Assembly (NCBI GenBank): GCA_963828285.1
Contig: CAWHEB010000002.1
Coordinates: 372,001 to 436,000 of the forward strand
Direction of reading: 5' to 3'
Origin: DAIOEK01 sp963828285
GTDB lineage: Bacteria > Chloroflexota > Anaerolineae > Anaerolineales > Anaerolineaceae
DNA length: 64,000 bases
Shown here: in pieces, positions 37,302 through 46,662 of the stretch
Layout: every line of letters starts with the position of its first letter
Position numbering within the stretch: position 1 is the stretch's first letter
Notes under the pieces: generated by a model
Told to the model about the DNA's origin: nothing
Database searches by the model: none
Seen by the model: the letters and a program-made list of their open reading frames with translations, nothing else
Position numbers and translations under genes: made by a program

Positions 37302-37805
37302 AGTAGTCTCCTTTACTATATCTACGAAGATCAAACATATTGGTTCTAAGTATGATGCGGATTTGTTTTGTTGGCAAACAGATAATTGCGCTTTCTGATC
37401 TCAATATACCTTCATAACTAGATATTTCATTATTTGGTATTCTAAGATTGTTCAGTATAAGAAAAAAAATTTTCAGCTTTGAATCTTAATTTTATTATCA
37501 AAAAAGAAACAAGTTGGCAAATTCGTCCCAATGCTAATTTGTTTACAGGGGAGATTTTGTTTTACTCCGTATCCAAATCCAAATGAATGCGTCAAAATAG
37601 ATATACACTTCCATGCCTGTAGCATTGTATACCGAAGACCGATGATACATCCTGCGGCATTTGAAGTGCTCCCTGGATCGGTATAATCCGAATACAAATC
37701 GGCTGGCCGGAATTTGACAGTACGGTTGGCTTCAGGGAGAAAGTTCCTAAGGTAATTGTTAGGTCAGTACATTCATCCTCTGCTTATAATGGAATCAAGA
37801 GGCTC
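37302..37805. other. Intergenic stretch between divergent genes
   Basis: AT-rich, without a gene. A -10-like TATAAT at 37786-37791 probably serves the lipoprotein gene at 37806. TTGACA at 37715 has no matching -10. Confidence 0.5.
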
Positions 37806-38252
37806 ATGAGAATAACAGCAGTCATAATGGTTTTGGTTTTCGTCCTCGCAGCCTGCAATGTAAATACCAACGGATCAACTCCACAGAAACAACAAAATCC
37901 AGACTTATCTGCTCCAACAGTTGAAATCCAAAATGAAGCAGTCGTATCAACATCCGAATCGCAGCAATCTGGATCTACGAATGGTATTGAAATCACCAGT
38001 GGTGATTACTGGCTGCATCTGTTCTCTCCACAGGATGGCGATGTAGTAAATCAACCTTCTATAGACCTCAACGGTGAGGTCCCTTCCGAAACTGTCCTTT
38101 CGATCAATGATGATATTTCCCTTATCCAGGGCGGAGGTAAGTTCTCCATCCCGGTCGAATTGGAAGAAGGACCAAATGTGATCGAAGTGGTTGCGAGTGA
38201 TCTTTCTGGAAATGAGATCTCTTTAGTACTGACAATCGTGTATGAGAAGTAA
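37806..38252 (+). CDS. Lipoprotein with Ig-like domain
   Basis: A 148-residue lipoprotein with lipobox LAAC (Cys17). A polar Gln/Ser-rich linker (about 18-60) leads to one Ig-like domain (about 68-147) of the glucodextranase/bacterial Big type, seen as SPQDGDVVNQPSIDLNGEV, then IPVELEEGPNVIEVVASD and GNEISLVLTIVY. The domain likely mediates surface binding. It is 15 bases before the next exported protein gene, forming a two-gene operon that ends at a strong terminator. Confidence 0.8.
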   Translation: MRITAVIMVLVFVLAACNVNTNGSTPQKQQNPDLSAPTVEIQNEAVVSTSESQQSGSTNGIEITSGDYWLHLFSPQDGDVVNQPSIDLNGEVPSETVLSINDDISLIQGGGKFSIPVELEEGPNVIEVVASDLSGNEISLVLTIVYEK

Positions 38253-38267
38253 AAAGGAGTATAAGAA

Positions 38268-39035
38268 ATGAAAACCAAACGAATCTTTATCCTGCTTTCT
38301 GTGATCGTGGCTCTGTTCATGGTCTCGACCCAGGTGCTTGCTGCACCTGAGATGCCTGCCCCGAAGAAAACACCGCCGGGTCAGATGAAAACCCCTGGTG
38401 TAAAAGCCACGGAAAAATCAGTTGAAAAGTCGACCCGTCAGGCTGGTAAGCTTAACGGCAAACCGGAGAATTACAAAGGTACCATTTCAGCAGTTGATGC
38501 GACCAGTATCACCCTCGATCTTGGCGGTGGAAGCTTGATTTCTGCAGCCATCGTCCCTGAAACACGTATCAATATCCCGACCGTAAAAGGCGCACAATTC
38601 AGTGGGCTTCTCCCGGGAATGAAGGCTATGGTTCAGGCAATCCGTGGGCAAGATGACACACTGACTGCCCGATTTATTCATGTCATCCCTGGAAAACCAC
38701 TCAAGATTCACCGTGTCGGATTTGTAGTTGCTTATACAACCGGTGTAACCATAACGATCCAGGATCAATATGGGGAACAGTTCACCTTCTTGCTGACGCC
38801 GAATACCAAGATCCTGCCCGCTGAACGTGCTTCAATGCTTGTGATTGGTGCCCGTGTAACGATCATCTCTCCCCGTGATGTATCTTCACTGGATCGGACT
38901 GCAATGGGCATCGTAGTACATCCCGATGCAGTGATCACCCTCACTCCAACCCCCACCGAGACGCCAACTGCGACTCCCACTGAAACACCGACCGAGGTTC
39001 CTACTGAGACTCCGACAGAAACTCTATCTGTCTAA
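38268..39035 (+). CDS. Exported DUF5666-like protein
   Basis: A 255-residue secreted protein with signal peptide (FILLSVIVALFMVSTQVLAA, cleavage after ALA-A). Then a basic, Pro/Lys-rich segment, and two small OB-like repeats of the DUF5666 kind: YKGTISAVDATSITLDL and HRVGFVVAYTTGVTITIQD, each followed by a loop and a strand (INIPTVKGA, TKILPAERA). The C-terminus is a TPTETPTATP-type repeat tail that probably spans the cell wall. Function unknown. Ribosome binding site AAAAGGAG. Confidence 0.82.
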   Translation: MKTKRIFILLSVIVALFMVSTQVLAAPEMPAPKKTPPGQMKTPGVKATEKSVEKSTRQAGKLNGKPENYKGTISAVDATSITLDLGGGSLISAAIVPETRINIPTVKGAQFSGLLPGMKAMVQAIRGQDDTLTARFIHVIPGKPLKIHRVGFVVAYTTGVTITIQDQYGEQFTFLLTPNTKILPAERASMLVIGARVTIISPRDVSSLDRTAMGIVVHPDAVITLTPTPTETPTATPTETPTEVPTETPTETLSV

Positions 39036-39068
39036 TAATAACTGAAAACCTCATAGTCAGTTACCAAA

Positions 39069-39103
39069 AATAAGAGACTTCTCCAAAATAGAAGTCTCTT
39101 ATT
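39069..39103 (+). terminator. Strong Rho-independent terminator
   Basis: AATAAGAGACTTCT, 7-base loop, AGAAGTCTCTTATT, then ATGTTTTTT: a 14-bp stem with a T-run, between convergent genes. Confidence 0.92.
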
Positions 39104-39127
39104 ATGTTTTTTCCGTTTTTCTTGTTT

Positions 39128-40033
39128 TCAGAGCACAAATCCATATTGCCCGAGTACATTTATGGGGAATTCGAAACGGACAGTCTTCTCAGGATCAACA
39201 ATCTGACAGAACTTAAGGTCACCGGCGATACTCATCAACATCCCAGCATCGTTCAAGGACAGTTTCACGACCTCAGTCAGGAATTTTGCCATGGCATGGG
39301 TCGCACCGCTAGCGGCTTCATCTAATGTTGGTGCGCTGAAGATTGTTGCGACAACCTGTTCATTCTTTAGAAATGGTGTTGGCAAGCCCTTAAGGTTGTC
39401 CTCCACTTGAGCTTTGAAGCGGAACTCTCCTGGAGTTTCCGCGCCACATACTACGATCTCGCCATCACCCATCACAGCGTGGAAATCACCCGCACCAAAC
39501 AAGGCTCCTTCCACCCCGACTGTGAAGTAGAGACTGGCTCCTTCGCTGATGAGAGTACAATCCATGTTCCCGCCATGGGGTCCCGGTGTACCATTGGGTA
39601 CAGATCCACTCGCCGGAGCCACACCAATCACTCCGATCATCGGCTTTTTCGGGACACGAATTTTATTCTTAAAAACTACTTCGTTGCCATCCATTTTTAG
39701 AAAAGTAGTCTCCATTTCAGAGATCACATCCCCCAATGCGCCTTCGCCTGGTAATGTGACCATAATAGATTGCTCCCCAATTTCCACTTTTAACAGGTCA
39801 ACACGGAGTACATCACCAGGTTTTGTACCACCTATATATACTGGACCAGTCGCGGGGTTGACATGGTCCCAATCTAATTTATCAATCAGATCCTTTTCGC
39901 TGTGTAACTGCCCTTGAAAACAATCATGGGTTTCCATCACCACTTCCTCACCTTGATCCACATGAAGCACAGGTTTCAACAAGGGATTGAAAGAAAAAAA
40001 GACATGGTCACGTGAAACTTTCTGAGTTATCAT
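39128..40033 (-). CDS. Acetamidase/formamidase family protein
   Basis: A 301-residue cytosolic amidase of the FmdA/AmdA family, hydrolysing formamide or acetamide-like substrates to ammonia and acid. Family features: THDCFQGQL near the N-terminus, NPATGPVYIGGTKPGDVL (about residues 60-77), GVIGVAPASGSVPNGTPGPHGGNMDC (about 134-160; quoted here only in outline), and GDFHAVMGDGEIVVCGAE. It is the last gene of the ECF transporter operon, 26 bases after EcfT, suggesting that the transported compound is, or yields, an amide. Confidence 0.9.
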   Translation of the reverse strand: MITQKVSRDHVFFSFNPLLKPVLHVDQGEEVVMETHDCFQGQLHSEKDLIDKLDWDHVNPATGPVYIGGTKPGDVLRVDLLKVEIGEQSIMVTLPGEGALGDVISEMETTFLKMDGNEVVFKNKIRVPKKPMIGVIGVAPASGSVPNGTPGPHGGNMDCTLISEGASLYFTVGVEGALFGAGDFHAVMGDGEIVVCGAETPGEFRFKAQVEDNLKGLPTPFLKNEQVVATIFSAPTLDEAASGATHAMAKFLTEVVKLSLNDAGMLMSIAGDLKFCQIVDPEKTVRFEFPINVLGQYGFVL

Positions 40034-40059
40034 TCCTCCGGTATCGAATATTGGATCAA

Positions 40060-41079
40060 CTACCCGGTGATCAAACCGAGAACTAATTGTTCGGTGAAGT
40101 TACCAATTTGTAACTGGTTTAGTATCATTCCGGTCATAATTACTGTAACGATCACAGCCATAACCAGATAATCTTGACGATGGAATTCAAACTCGCGACG
40201 ATACGTGCGTGCATGGATGTTGTAATCAAATCCACGTGAAAGGATCGCAATTGAAATATCTTGTGAGCGTTCCAAAGTCGCTAGAAAGATGGGGATCAAC
40301 AAAGCGGTAAGCACCTGGACCCGGCGGATTAAATTCTTCGGTTTTACATCATATCCACGAGCCTTTTGAGCATCAGTGATCTTTTGTGTTTGTTTGGTCA
40401 ACAATCCCACCGTAGAAAATCCAAGTGTAAGCGCCACTCCCATCTCTGGCGGCAGTCCCCGGGAAGCAATGGCATGGACAAAAAAACCTGCAGCGAGACA
40501 AATGGCAATGATCATCAAGTTTCTGTAAAAAGGATCTAATGCTAGGATTGTGGTCTCTTTAATGAGCATCATTGGTAAAGAAGATACGAGTAGTATTGAC
40601 GCGATCACCAGTGATGATCCCAGATCAAGCCATTTAAATTTCCTTTTTCCCTGTTCGGTGATGGTCAAAGCTAATTCAACCGGAGGTGTACTATATAGCA
40701 TCAAATGGACGGCAAGTACAACCGCAAAAAAACGAAAGAAAACTGCCACTCCACGAATCAGACCTTGCACAGTCACCGGAACATAATTGGTGAAGGGGAT
40801 AAGATGAAACAAGAAGTAAGCGTCATCCGGGGTGAAAAATAAAATCTGGAAGAATGAAAAAGTGAGAAATACTACAACCAGGACCCGCAGGTTTTGATTG
40901 AGAAGTTTTTTATCCACTGCTTTTGTGCCGAGTGTGTATAAACCAAGAAATAATAATCCCATCAGAATAGGATCTGCTATGACCACCGCAGTTACTGTTG
41001 CACCTATGAAAAGTAAAAGTTTCGTCCGGGCATCCAAATCATGAAGGAAAGAGCTATTCTTCTGATATTCAATTGACAT
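40060..41079 (-). CDS. ECF transporter T component (EcfT)
   Basis: A 339-residue membrane scaffold that couples the ATPases to the substrate-binding S component. About seven to eight helices; both arginine motifs that contact the ATPases are visible: DAQKARGYDVKP (about 235) and AILSRGFDYNIHA (about 283). The start LHDLDARTKLLLFIGAT is typical of T components. It is longer than the usual ~260 residues owing to the middle and C-terminal extension. It overlaps the ATPase gene by 11 bases, so translation is probably coupled. Confidence 0.9.
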   Translation of the reverse strand: MSIEYQKNSSFLHDLDARTKLLLFIGATVTAVVIADPILMGLLFLGLYTLGTKAVDKKLLNQNLRVLVVVFLTFSFFQILFFTPDDAYFLFHLIPFTNYVPVTVQGLIRGVAVFFRFFAVVLAVHLMLYSTPPVELALTITEQGKRKFKWLDLGSSLVIASILLVSSLPMMLIKETTILALDPFYRNLMIIAICLAAGFFVHAIASRGLPPEMGVALTLGFSTVGLLTKQTQKITDAQKARGYDVKPKNLIRRVQVLTALLIPIFLATLERSQDISIAILSRGFDYNIHARTYRREFEFHRQDYLVMAVIVTVIMTGMILNQLQIGNFTEQLVLGLITG

Positions 41080-42781
41080 GATGCTGCTCCCCCGTTATCT
41101 GGCTTAGGAAATCTTTCATATCGTCAAATGCTACTGTCCACGGAGGAATACCATAATCGGATAATCTAAGTGAAAGCTTGGTGATCTCAGGAAGATCCAA
41201 GGAGTTTTCTTTCATCATTTTGACATCAGATAACATATTGCGGATAGGGCCATCAAAAACAAGATTCCCGTGATTAAGGACTATTGCTCGTTGAGCGAAC
41301 ATGGCTGCGTAATCAATCCGATGGGTGACTAATAATATGGTAGTTCCCTGGTCATTCAATCGCTTGATAATTTGAAAAATACTTTCTATCATCTCCGGGT
41401 CCTGACCGGTAGTTGGTTCGTCGATTACTAGGATCTTCGGTTTAAGGGTCAATACAGAAGCAAGCGCGATCCGCTGCTTTTGCCCTTTTCCCAGGTCAAA
41501 CACTTCGGTATCTAGATAGTCAGTCATATCAACTATATCCAATGCTTCATGGATTCGATTATCAAATTCGGTAGGATTGATATTGTGTGATTTTAATCCA
41601 AAGGACATTTCATCTCGGACATTAAACGACACAATCTGATGATTTGGATTCTGAAAACAGAAGCCTACATCTTGGGCAAGGATGTGGGTTGGTGTCTCAG
41701 CGACATCTTTTCCCATCACTTTCACTTTTCCAGTTGATGGTTGATTTAACCCGATAATATGACGAACAAATGTTGTTTTCCCTGATCCATTTCGTCCGAG
41801 GATGGCTACCATCTCGCCGGAATGAATTGTCAGACTTAGATTTTGTAAAGCGGCTTTTTCCGCATTGTAATAAAAAGAGACATCCTCAACTTCGATAACT
41901 GGAAGGTTATCTTTACGTTCAGGCAAACGATGATTATTCAACATCAGCTGATTCAACTTGTATTTTTTTCTGAATTCCACAGAAAATCCCTCAGGAGTTA
42001 GCGGATCATTGGGAAGATGGAAGCATTCGGATAGACGGAGAATATCTGGACGTTTGAATACATGGGGAATATCACCGCCAGCTATAACATCTTTAGTCTT
42101 ACCATCCCGAATGATTTGTCCTTGATTTATGACTATGACACGATCCACCTGAGGAAGAACATCTTCCAGTGCATGCTCCACGATCAGTAGAGTTTTCCCC
42201 CGTTGTTTCGCAACCTGAATTACTAATTTCAGTATCTGAATACGTCCAGCAGGATCCAGGTTGGCAAGAGGTTCATCCATTACATAAATTTCGGGGTGCA
42301 TTGAATATGTTGCTGCGATCACACAAGCTTGTTGTTCCCCACCTGATAAGTTGTGTGGTTCACGGTCTTCATAACCCGTCAACCTGGTCGCGGCAAGCGC
42401 ATCTGCTACGCGGAGATTAATTTCATCACGGGGAATGCCCATGTTTTCGGGACCAAAAGCAACCTCGTCCATTACGGTGTTCGTAACCAACTGACTTTCC
42501 GGGTCTTGAAATACCATCCCGACAATGGAGGCTAGACCTCCAACCCTTGCTTTTTTTGTATCATAAGGACCAACTGTAACTGTCCCTCGTAAATCACCAT
42601 CATGGTAATGGGGGACCAACCCATTTATGCAGGAACACAGAGTGGTTTTTCCACTGCCTGCCGGACCGGTAACAAGGATGATTTCCCCAGGGTGAATTTT
42701 AATGTTGATGTTCTTCAGGGCTAATGTCTCGCTTCCTGCATAAGAAAATGAAACATCGTTGAAATTGATTTCGTAAGACAT
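41069..42781 (-). CDS. ECF transporter fused double ATPase (EcfA-EcfA')
   Basis: A 570-residue protein with two ABC ATPase domains. The first has Walker A GPAGSGKTT (about residue 39), signature LSGGEQQ and Walker B IYVMDEPLANLD. The second has GRNGSGKTT (about 330), a changed signature DLGKGQKQR in place of LSGGQ, and ILVIDEPTTGQD. It powers import through EcfT. The order S, double ATPase, T equals that of YkoEDC-type importers. It starts 90 bases after the S component gene. Confidence 0.93.
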   Translation of the reverse strand: MSYEINFNDVSFSYAGSETLALKNINIKIHPGEIILVTGPAGSGKTTLCSCINGLVPHYHDGDLRGTVTVGPYDTKKARVGGLASIVGMVFQDPESQLVTNTVMDEVAFGPENMGIPRDEINLRVADALAATRLTGYEDREPHNLSGGEQQACVIAATYSMHPEIYVMDEPLANLDPAGRIQILKLVIQVAKQRGKTLLIVEHALEDVLPQVDRVIVINQGQIIRDGKTKDVIAGGDIPHVFKRPDILRLSECFHLPNDPLTPEGFSVEFRKKYKLNQLMLNNHRLPERKDNLPVIEVEDVSFYYNAEKAALQNLSLTIHSGEMVAILGRNGSGKTTFVRHIIGLNQPSTGKVKVMGKDVAETPTHILAQDVGFCFQNPNHQIVSFNVRDEMSFGLKSHNINPTEFDNRIHEALDIVDMTDYLDTEVFDLGKGQKQRIALASVLTLKPKILVIDEPTTGQDPEMIESIFQIIKRLNDQGTTILLVTHRIDYAAMFAQRAIVLNHGNLVFDGPIRNMLSDVKMMKENSLDLPEITKLSLRLSDYGIPPWTVAFDDMKDFLSQITGEQHHVN

Positions 42782-42871
42782 ATTTGCTTTCGTTTTTCAT
42801 CAGGATACCCAGGCCGCATTTAGATAAATGCGGCCTGAGATTTACAGCATAATTTCTCAGTTAATAATTGC

Positions 42872-43453
42872 TTACCACAGAGGTCTACGAAACCTTTCTG
42901 GAAGTGCAGCCATGATCACCGTTGTAACAACTGTGGTCAGTAAAGCTTCTGGCATCGCACCTACTTCGAGTGCCCCCAGGAAGGCGAAGAAACCACCATA
43001 TTCCGGATCTGGATAGAAAATAGACAAGCCAACTGCAAATAGAGGGATGACCACGACAGTATAGTAAAGGAATACTTGCACAGCCCAGGCAGCCAGGCTT
43101 AATACTTTCTTCTCATGGAGACGCCAACTGAAGTTCTTATACACAAATCCGTTGAATACCCCACCCACAACATGGGCAAGCAAGCTGGCCAGCGGAATCC
43201 CGGGTTCAGCAATTCCAGCCAGAAGACCAATGACCACACCACCAACAGGACCTGTCAGAGATGCGCCAATGCTGGTAAATATCTCACGTGGATCAGTAAC
43301 CACTGGTGTACCCGGAATGGGAATGGTCACCCCGGCTAAAACAAGGGCAAGGGCAGCTCCACCAAATGCTGCAGCGACTCCGACCTGTCGAGCATTCATG
43401 ACAGGTTTACGTTTGCTTTCAACCAAATTCGAAACGGTAGATTGTTCGCTCAT
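42872..43453 (-). CDS. ECF transporter S (substrate-binding) component
   Basis: A 193-residue integral membrane protein with about six helices, first gene of the operon before the ATPase. The segment AAFGGAALALVLAGV and the glycine-rich SIGASLTGPVGGVVIGLLAG fit an S component, as does the gene order. The vitamin or metal it binds cannot be told from the sequence; no known riboswitch precedes it. The downstream amidase and the YkoEDC-like order would fit a pyrimidine or thiamine precursor, which is only a guess. Ribosome binding site AAGGAG. Confidence 0.8.
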   Translation of the reverse strand: MSEQSTVSNLVESKRKPVMNARQVGVAAAFGGAALALVLAGVTIPIPGTPVVTDPREIFTSIGASLTGPVGGVVIGLLAGIAEPGIPLASLLAHVVGGVFNGFVYKNFSWRLHEKKVLSLAAWAVQVFLYYTVVVIPLFAVGLSIFYPDPEYGGFFAFLGALEVGAMPEALLTTVVTTVIMAALPERFRRPLW

Positions 43454-43494
43454 CTTAAATTCTCCTTAGAAAAAATAATTGCCTAAATTAATTA

Positions 43495-43536
43495 CTACTT
43501 CCGATTCTTTAGAATTTCGATCCCTGCTCCTTTCAT
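43495..43536 (-). CDS. Possible 13-residue leader peptide
   Basis: An ATG ten bases after a perfect AGGAGG opens MKGAGIEILKNRK and a stop, 41 bases before the S component gene. It may be a leader peptide or merely a spurious frame behind a translation-enhancing site. Confidence 0.3.
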   Translation of the reverse strand: MKGAGIEILKNRK

Positions 43537-43588
43537 TCAAAATTTTCCTCCTAGTTTCTCGCCCACTCTCCAATGGGGTAATGATAAA

Positions 43589-43616
43589 AAAAGCCACCTA
43601 TGATTGGGTGGCTTTT
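43589..43616. terminator. Bidirectional terminator in the ECF leader
   Basis: AAAAGCCACC, loop, GGTGGCTTTT, with T-runs on both strands (TTTTTTTATC on the minus strand). It lies between the 32-codon gene and the ECF operon, so it ends the small transcript or acts as an attenuator. Confidence 0.9.
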
Positions 43617-43645
43617 GTTTGACTTATGGTATTTTTGTAAAACTT

Positions 43646-43744
43646 TTATTCGGTTGCTTCAGCCATCCATACGAGTATTCTTCTCTCCAGAATAATAATG
43701 GAAAGAATGATTACAACAAGAATGAAGTAGTACAGATTATTCAT
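43646..43744 (-). CDS. 32-residue single-span membrane peptide
   Basis: Frame MNNLYYFILVVIILSIIILE followed by a basic RRILVWMAEATE and a stop. The first twenty residues form one transmembrane helix and the RR end would stay in the cytosol. It has its own consensus promoter about 30 bases upstream and a terminator 30 bases downstream, so it looks like a complete small gene. The ribosome binding site (AGAGAAA) is weak. Not recognised; small membrane proteins of this type often tune a transporter, and an ECF operon follows. Confidence 0.55.
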   Translation of the reverse strand: MNNLYYFILVVIILSIIILERRILVWMAEATE

Positions 43745-43779
43745 TAATTTTCTCTAGCTGAAACAAGTTAATTTGTCCA

Positions 43780-43807
43780 ATTATACAGATGTAATTACAT
43801 ATGTCAA
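43780..43807 (-). promoter_or_regulatory. Consensus promoter of the small-peptide/ECF transcript
   Basis: On the minus strand TTGACA (43807-43802), 16 bases, TATAAT (43785-43780). The spacer contains TATGTAATTACAT, a palindrome (ATGTAATTACAT) that may be an operator. Confidence 0.85.
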
Positions 43808-43964
43808 TACCCAGGTTAATTTTAAGTTTAATTCTAAACAGAATTAGCAAGGAAAACGATACGCAACTCTATTAATCGGGCAAGATGGTTATTTTAATTT
43901 GAAAGTACTAGAATCAGAATACTCTTTGGGATATACTTTTTACTCTCATATGAAAGGATGCCAC

Positions 43965-44633
43965 ATGATCACTGACCAGGAAATCATATTTCGAATCATT
44001 ATCGGAGCATTATTGGGTGCCATGGTAGGTTTCGAACGCGAACGTCAGGGACAGCCAGCGGGGTTACGTACTCACATTATTCTTGTTGTTGGGGCCACGC
44101 TTGCCATGACGCTGTCGATTAATATGGCTATCCAATTCAATCCCATGGTACCTAATGGAGATCCTGCCCGACTTGCTGCCCAGGTGATTTCAGGGATCGG
44201 ATTTCTCGGCGCCGGTGCAATCCTCCGCTATGGGTCAAATATCAAGGGTTTGACAACAGCTACCTCCCTATGGACGATGGCCATTGTGGGATTGGCGATC
44301 GGTGCCGGGCACTACTTATCTGGTTTTGCTGCAACCGGGATGATCCTCATCGCCTTGATCCTGTTGAATGTCTTTGAAAAACATTACATCAAAACGTATA
44401 CCACCATGGTTCTGGATGTTTCCGCTGAAGATAAGGAAACATTACCCGACGAAATCCGCAAAACATTGCACGGCATCGTCTCCTCCATGGTAGCAACGAG
44501 TATTGAAAAAAATCTGGCCACGAAACAGATTCGTTTAACTTATACAATCAAGCTTACAGCGAAGACCTCAATACAAAACATAACCGAAACTCTCGAAAAA
44601 ATGACTGGTATCCATTCCATTAAGATTTCATAG
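43965..44633 (+). CDS. MgtC/SapB family membrane protein
   Basis: A 222-residue protein of the MgtC/SapB family, linked in pathogens to growth at low magnesium and to control of ATP synthase. The conserved membrane part is clear: IIIGALLGAMVGFERERQGQ (about residues 10-29), PAGLRTHIILVVGAT, SGIGFLGAGAILRYG and GLTTATSLWTMAIVGLAIGAG. The C-terminal ~75 residues form an ACT-like cytosolic domain. Start taken at the ATG after AAAGGA. It lies 22 bases before an ABC exporter gene. Confidence 0.9.
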   Translation: MITDQEIIFRIIIGALLGAMVGFERERQGQPAGLRTHIILVVGATLAMTLSINMAIQFNPMVPNGDPARLAAQVISGIGFLGAGAILRYGSNIKGLTTATSLWTMAIVGLAIGAGHYLSGFAATGMILIALILLNVFEKHYIKTYTTMVLDVSAEDKETLPDEIRKTLHGIVSSMVATSIEKNLATKQIRLTYTIKLTAKTSIQNITETLEKMTGIHSIKIS

Positions 44634-44654
44634 AACACTGATTGTGGGGTAAAT

Positions 44655-46571
44655 ATGCCTGGAAAAGGCGGAATGAAGAGCATAATTGCAGCACCGGATG
44701 AGAAACCGAAAGTCACAATTTCGTTACTCAACCGTGTATTGAAGTATGCCCTACCGTACAAATTACTCATCATCGGAACTCTTGCGCTCATCCTGGCAAA
44801 TACAGGACTGACGATATTAAATCCTCTCATCATGCGCGACTTGATCGACCGGACCATCCCTGAGGCGAACATCCAACGTTTGGGCTTTCTTGCGTTAGCT
44901 ATGCTGTTGATCCCGGCGATTAATGGTGCTTTCAATGTTCTCAGAAGACGGTTCACCGCAAGGATCGGCGAAGGGGTGATCTACGACCTGCGTGTCTCTT
45001 TGTACGCTGCTTTACAAAGGATGTCACTGCGGTTTTTTACCAATACCAAGGTCGGCGAGTTGATGAGCAGGTTGAACAATGATGTCATCGGAGCTCAGAA
45101 TGCGATCAGCGATACGATCGTCGGTATCATCACAAACATAGTCCAAGGATTGGCTGTACTGGGGGTAATGCTCAGTCTCGAATGGCGGTTGTCACTGATC
45201 AGTGTTGCCATCCTTCCGTTGTTCATCCTGTCTACACGATTGATAGGAACTCGATTGCGGGATGTCGCCCGCAATCAAATGGAAGCGAACGCAAAGATGA
45301 ATGCATTAATGGGCGAAACGCTAAATATCGGTGGCGCGCTTTTAGTGAAGCTTTTTGGTCGTTCACAGTTTGAAGTATCCCGCTTTGGAAACAGAGCCGG
45401 TGCAGTCAAGGATCTTGGTATCCAACGTGCTTTTATGGGATCTATTTTCATCACAATTATTGGTTTGCTCACAGCGATCGGTTCTGCCCTAGTATACGGA
45501 CTAGGCGGTTACTATGTGATCAAAGGTGAATTCACAATAGGAACAATCGTTGCACTAGGCGCATATTTAGGCACTCTATATGGAGCTTTGCAGAACCTTG
45601 CAAATGCTCCAGTCGAATTTGCCACCTCCATGGTTAGTTTTGAGAGGGTGTTTGAAGTCATCGATCTACCTGTGGATATAGCTGAGACAAAAACTCCGAT
45701 CGAACTCAACCACATCGATGGAGAGATTCAATTTGATCATGTCACATTTATTTACGAGATCGGTGATGAATACCTGTTAAGTGATGTTCGGCGTTATGGC
45801 AGTGTAGATAATGTAAAAACTGTGTTATCAGGTCCAATGGACGAAAGCGGACTCGTTAAACCAACCTCTCACAGTCAGGCACGAGGAAATGCATTGGATG
45901 ACGTTACCTTCCGGGTTGAATCAGGTCAGCTTGTCGCTTTGGTGGGTCCTAGCGGTGCTGGTAAGACCACCCTTACCTATCTGATTCCCAGATTATATGA
46001 TCCCACGACCGGGGTTATCCGGATTGATGGTCATAATATAAAAGATGTGTCTCTTGCTTCTTTATCTAAACAGATCGGCATGGTCACCCAGGAAACATAC
46101 TTATTCCACGACACGGTCATAACTAATCTGCTGTATGCAAAATTGAATGCCACCCAGCAAGAGATGGAAAATGCTTGTAAAGTTGCCAACATTCATGACT
46201 TCATTCAGGACCTTCCTGATAGATACGACACAATCGTAGGTGAACGCGGATATCGTCTCAGCGGCGGAGAAAAACAACGTCTCGCTCTAGCCCGGGTGAT
46301 CCTGAAAGACCCTAGAATATTGGTTCTTGATGAAGCAACCAGTAATTTGGATAGTGAATCAGAACAACTAATTCAAGAAGCTTTAAGCCGGGTAATGGCA
46401 CAACGAACCAGCATTGTCATTGCCCACCGTTTAAGCACCATCCTGGCTGCGGATCAAATTCTGGTAATAAATCGCGGTCAGATCGTCCAACAAGGTACTC
46501 ATTCAGAACTGGTCGAACAAAAAGGTTTGTATTCTAAACTTTACAAAACGCAGTTTAAGAATTCAAGGTGA
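44655..46571 (+). CDS. ABC exporter, fused permease-ATPase, with an insertion
   Basis: A 638-residue type IV ABC exporter half-transporter. Six transmembrane helices (about 30-320), then a nucleotide-binding domain with Walker A GPSGAGKTTL (about 432), signature LSGGEKQRLALAR and Walker B ILVLDEATSNLD, H-loop IVIAHRLST. Unusual: between the A-loop strand (HVTFIYE, about 364) and ALDDVTFRV there are about 40 extra residues, where most relatives have about ten. Substrate unknown (lipids or drugs are typical). Probably co-transcribed with the MgtC gene. Confidence 0.9.
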   Translation: MPGKGGMKSIIAAPDEKPKVTISLLNRVLKYALPYKLLIIGTLALILANTGLTILNPLIMRDLIDRTIPEANIQRLGFLALAMLLIPAINGAFNVLRRRFTARIGEGVIYDLRVSLYAALQRMSLRFFTNTKVGELMSRLNNDVIGAQNAISDTIVGIITNIVQGLAVLGVMLSLEWRLSLISVAILPLFILSTRLIGTRLRDVARNQMEANAKMNALMGETLNIGGALLVKLFGRSQFEVSRFGNRAGAVKDLGIQRAFMGSIFITIIGLLTAIGSALVYGLGGYYVIKGEFTIGTIVALGAYLGTLYGALQNLANAPVEFATSMVSFERVFEVIDLPVDIAETKTPIELNHIDGEIQFDHVTFIYEIGDEYLLSDVRRYGSVDNVKTVLSGPMDESGLVKPTSHSQARGNALDDVTFRVESGQLVALVGPSGAGKTTLTYLIPRLYDPTTGVIRIDGHNIKDVSLASLSKQIGMVTQETYLFHDTVITNLLYAKLNATQQEMENACKVANIHDFIQDLPDRYDTIVGERGYRLSGGEKQRLALARVILKDPRILVLDEATSNLDSESEQLIQEALSRVMAQRTSIVIAHRLSTILAADQILVINRGQIVQQGTHSELVEQKGLYSKLYKTQFKNSR

Positions 46572-46662
46572 TTTGCTTCAAATCTGTGATGCTCACTAAT
46601 AGTTGCCTAAGTCAAAGAATAATCATATAATCTCTGCATACACTCATTACGGATACACAATA

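Noticed and set aside
43454..43800. TPP or other vitamin riboswitch before the ECF operon
   Set aside because: No conserved core of a known aptamer (TPP, FMN, cobalamin) could be matched; only a promoter, a small frame and a terminator are visible.
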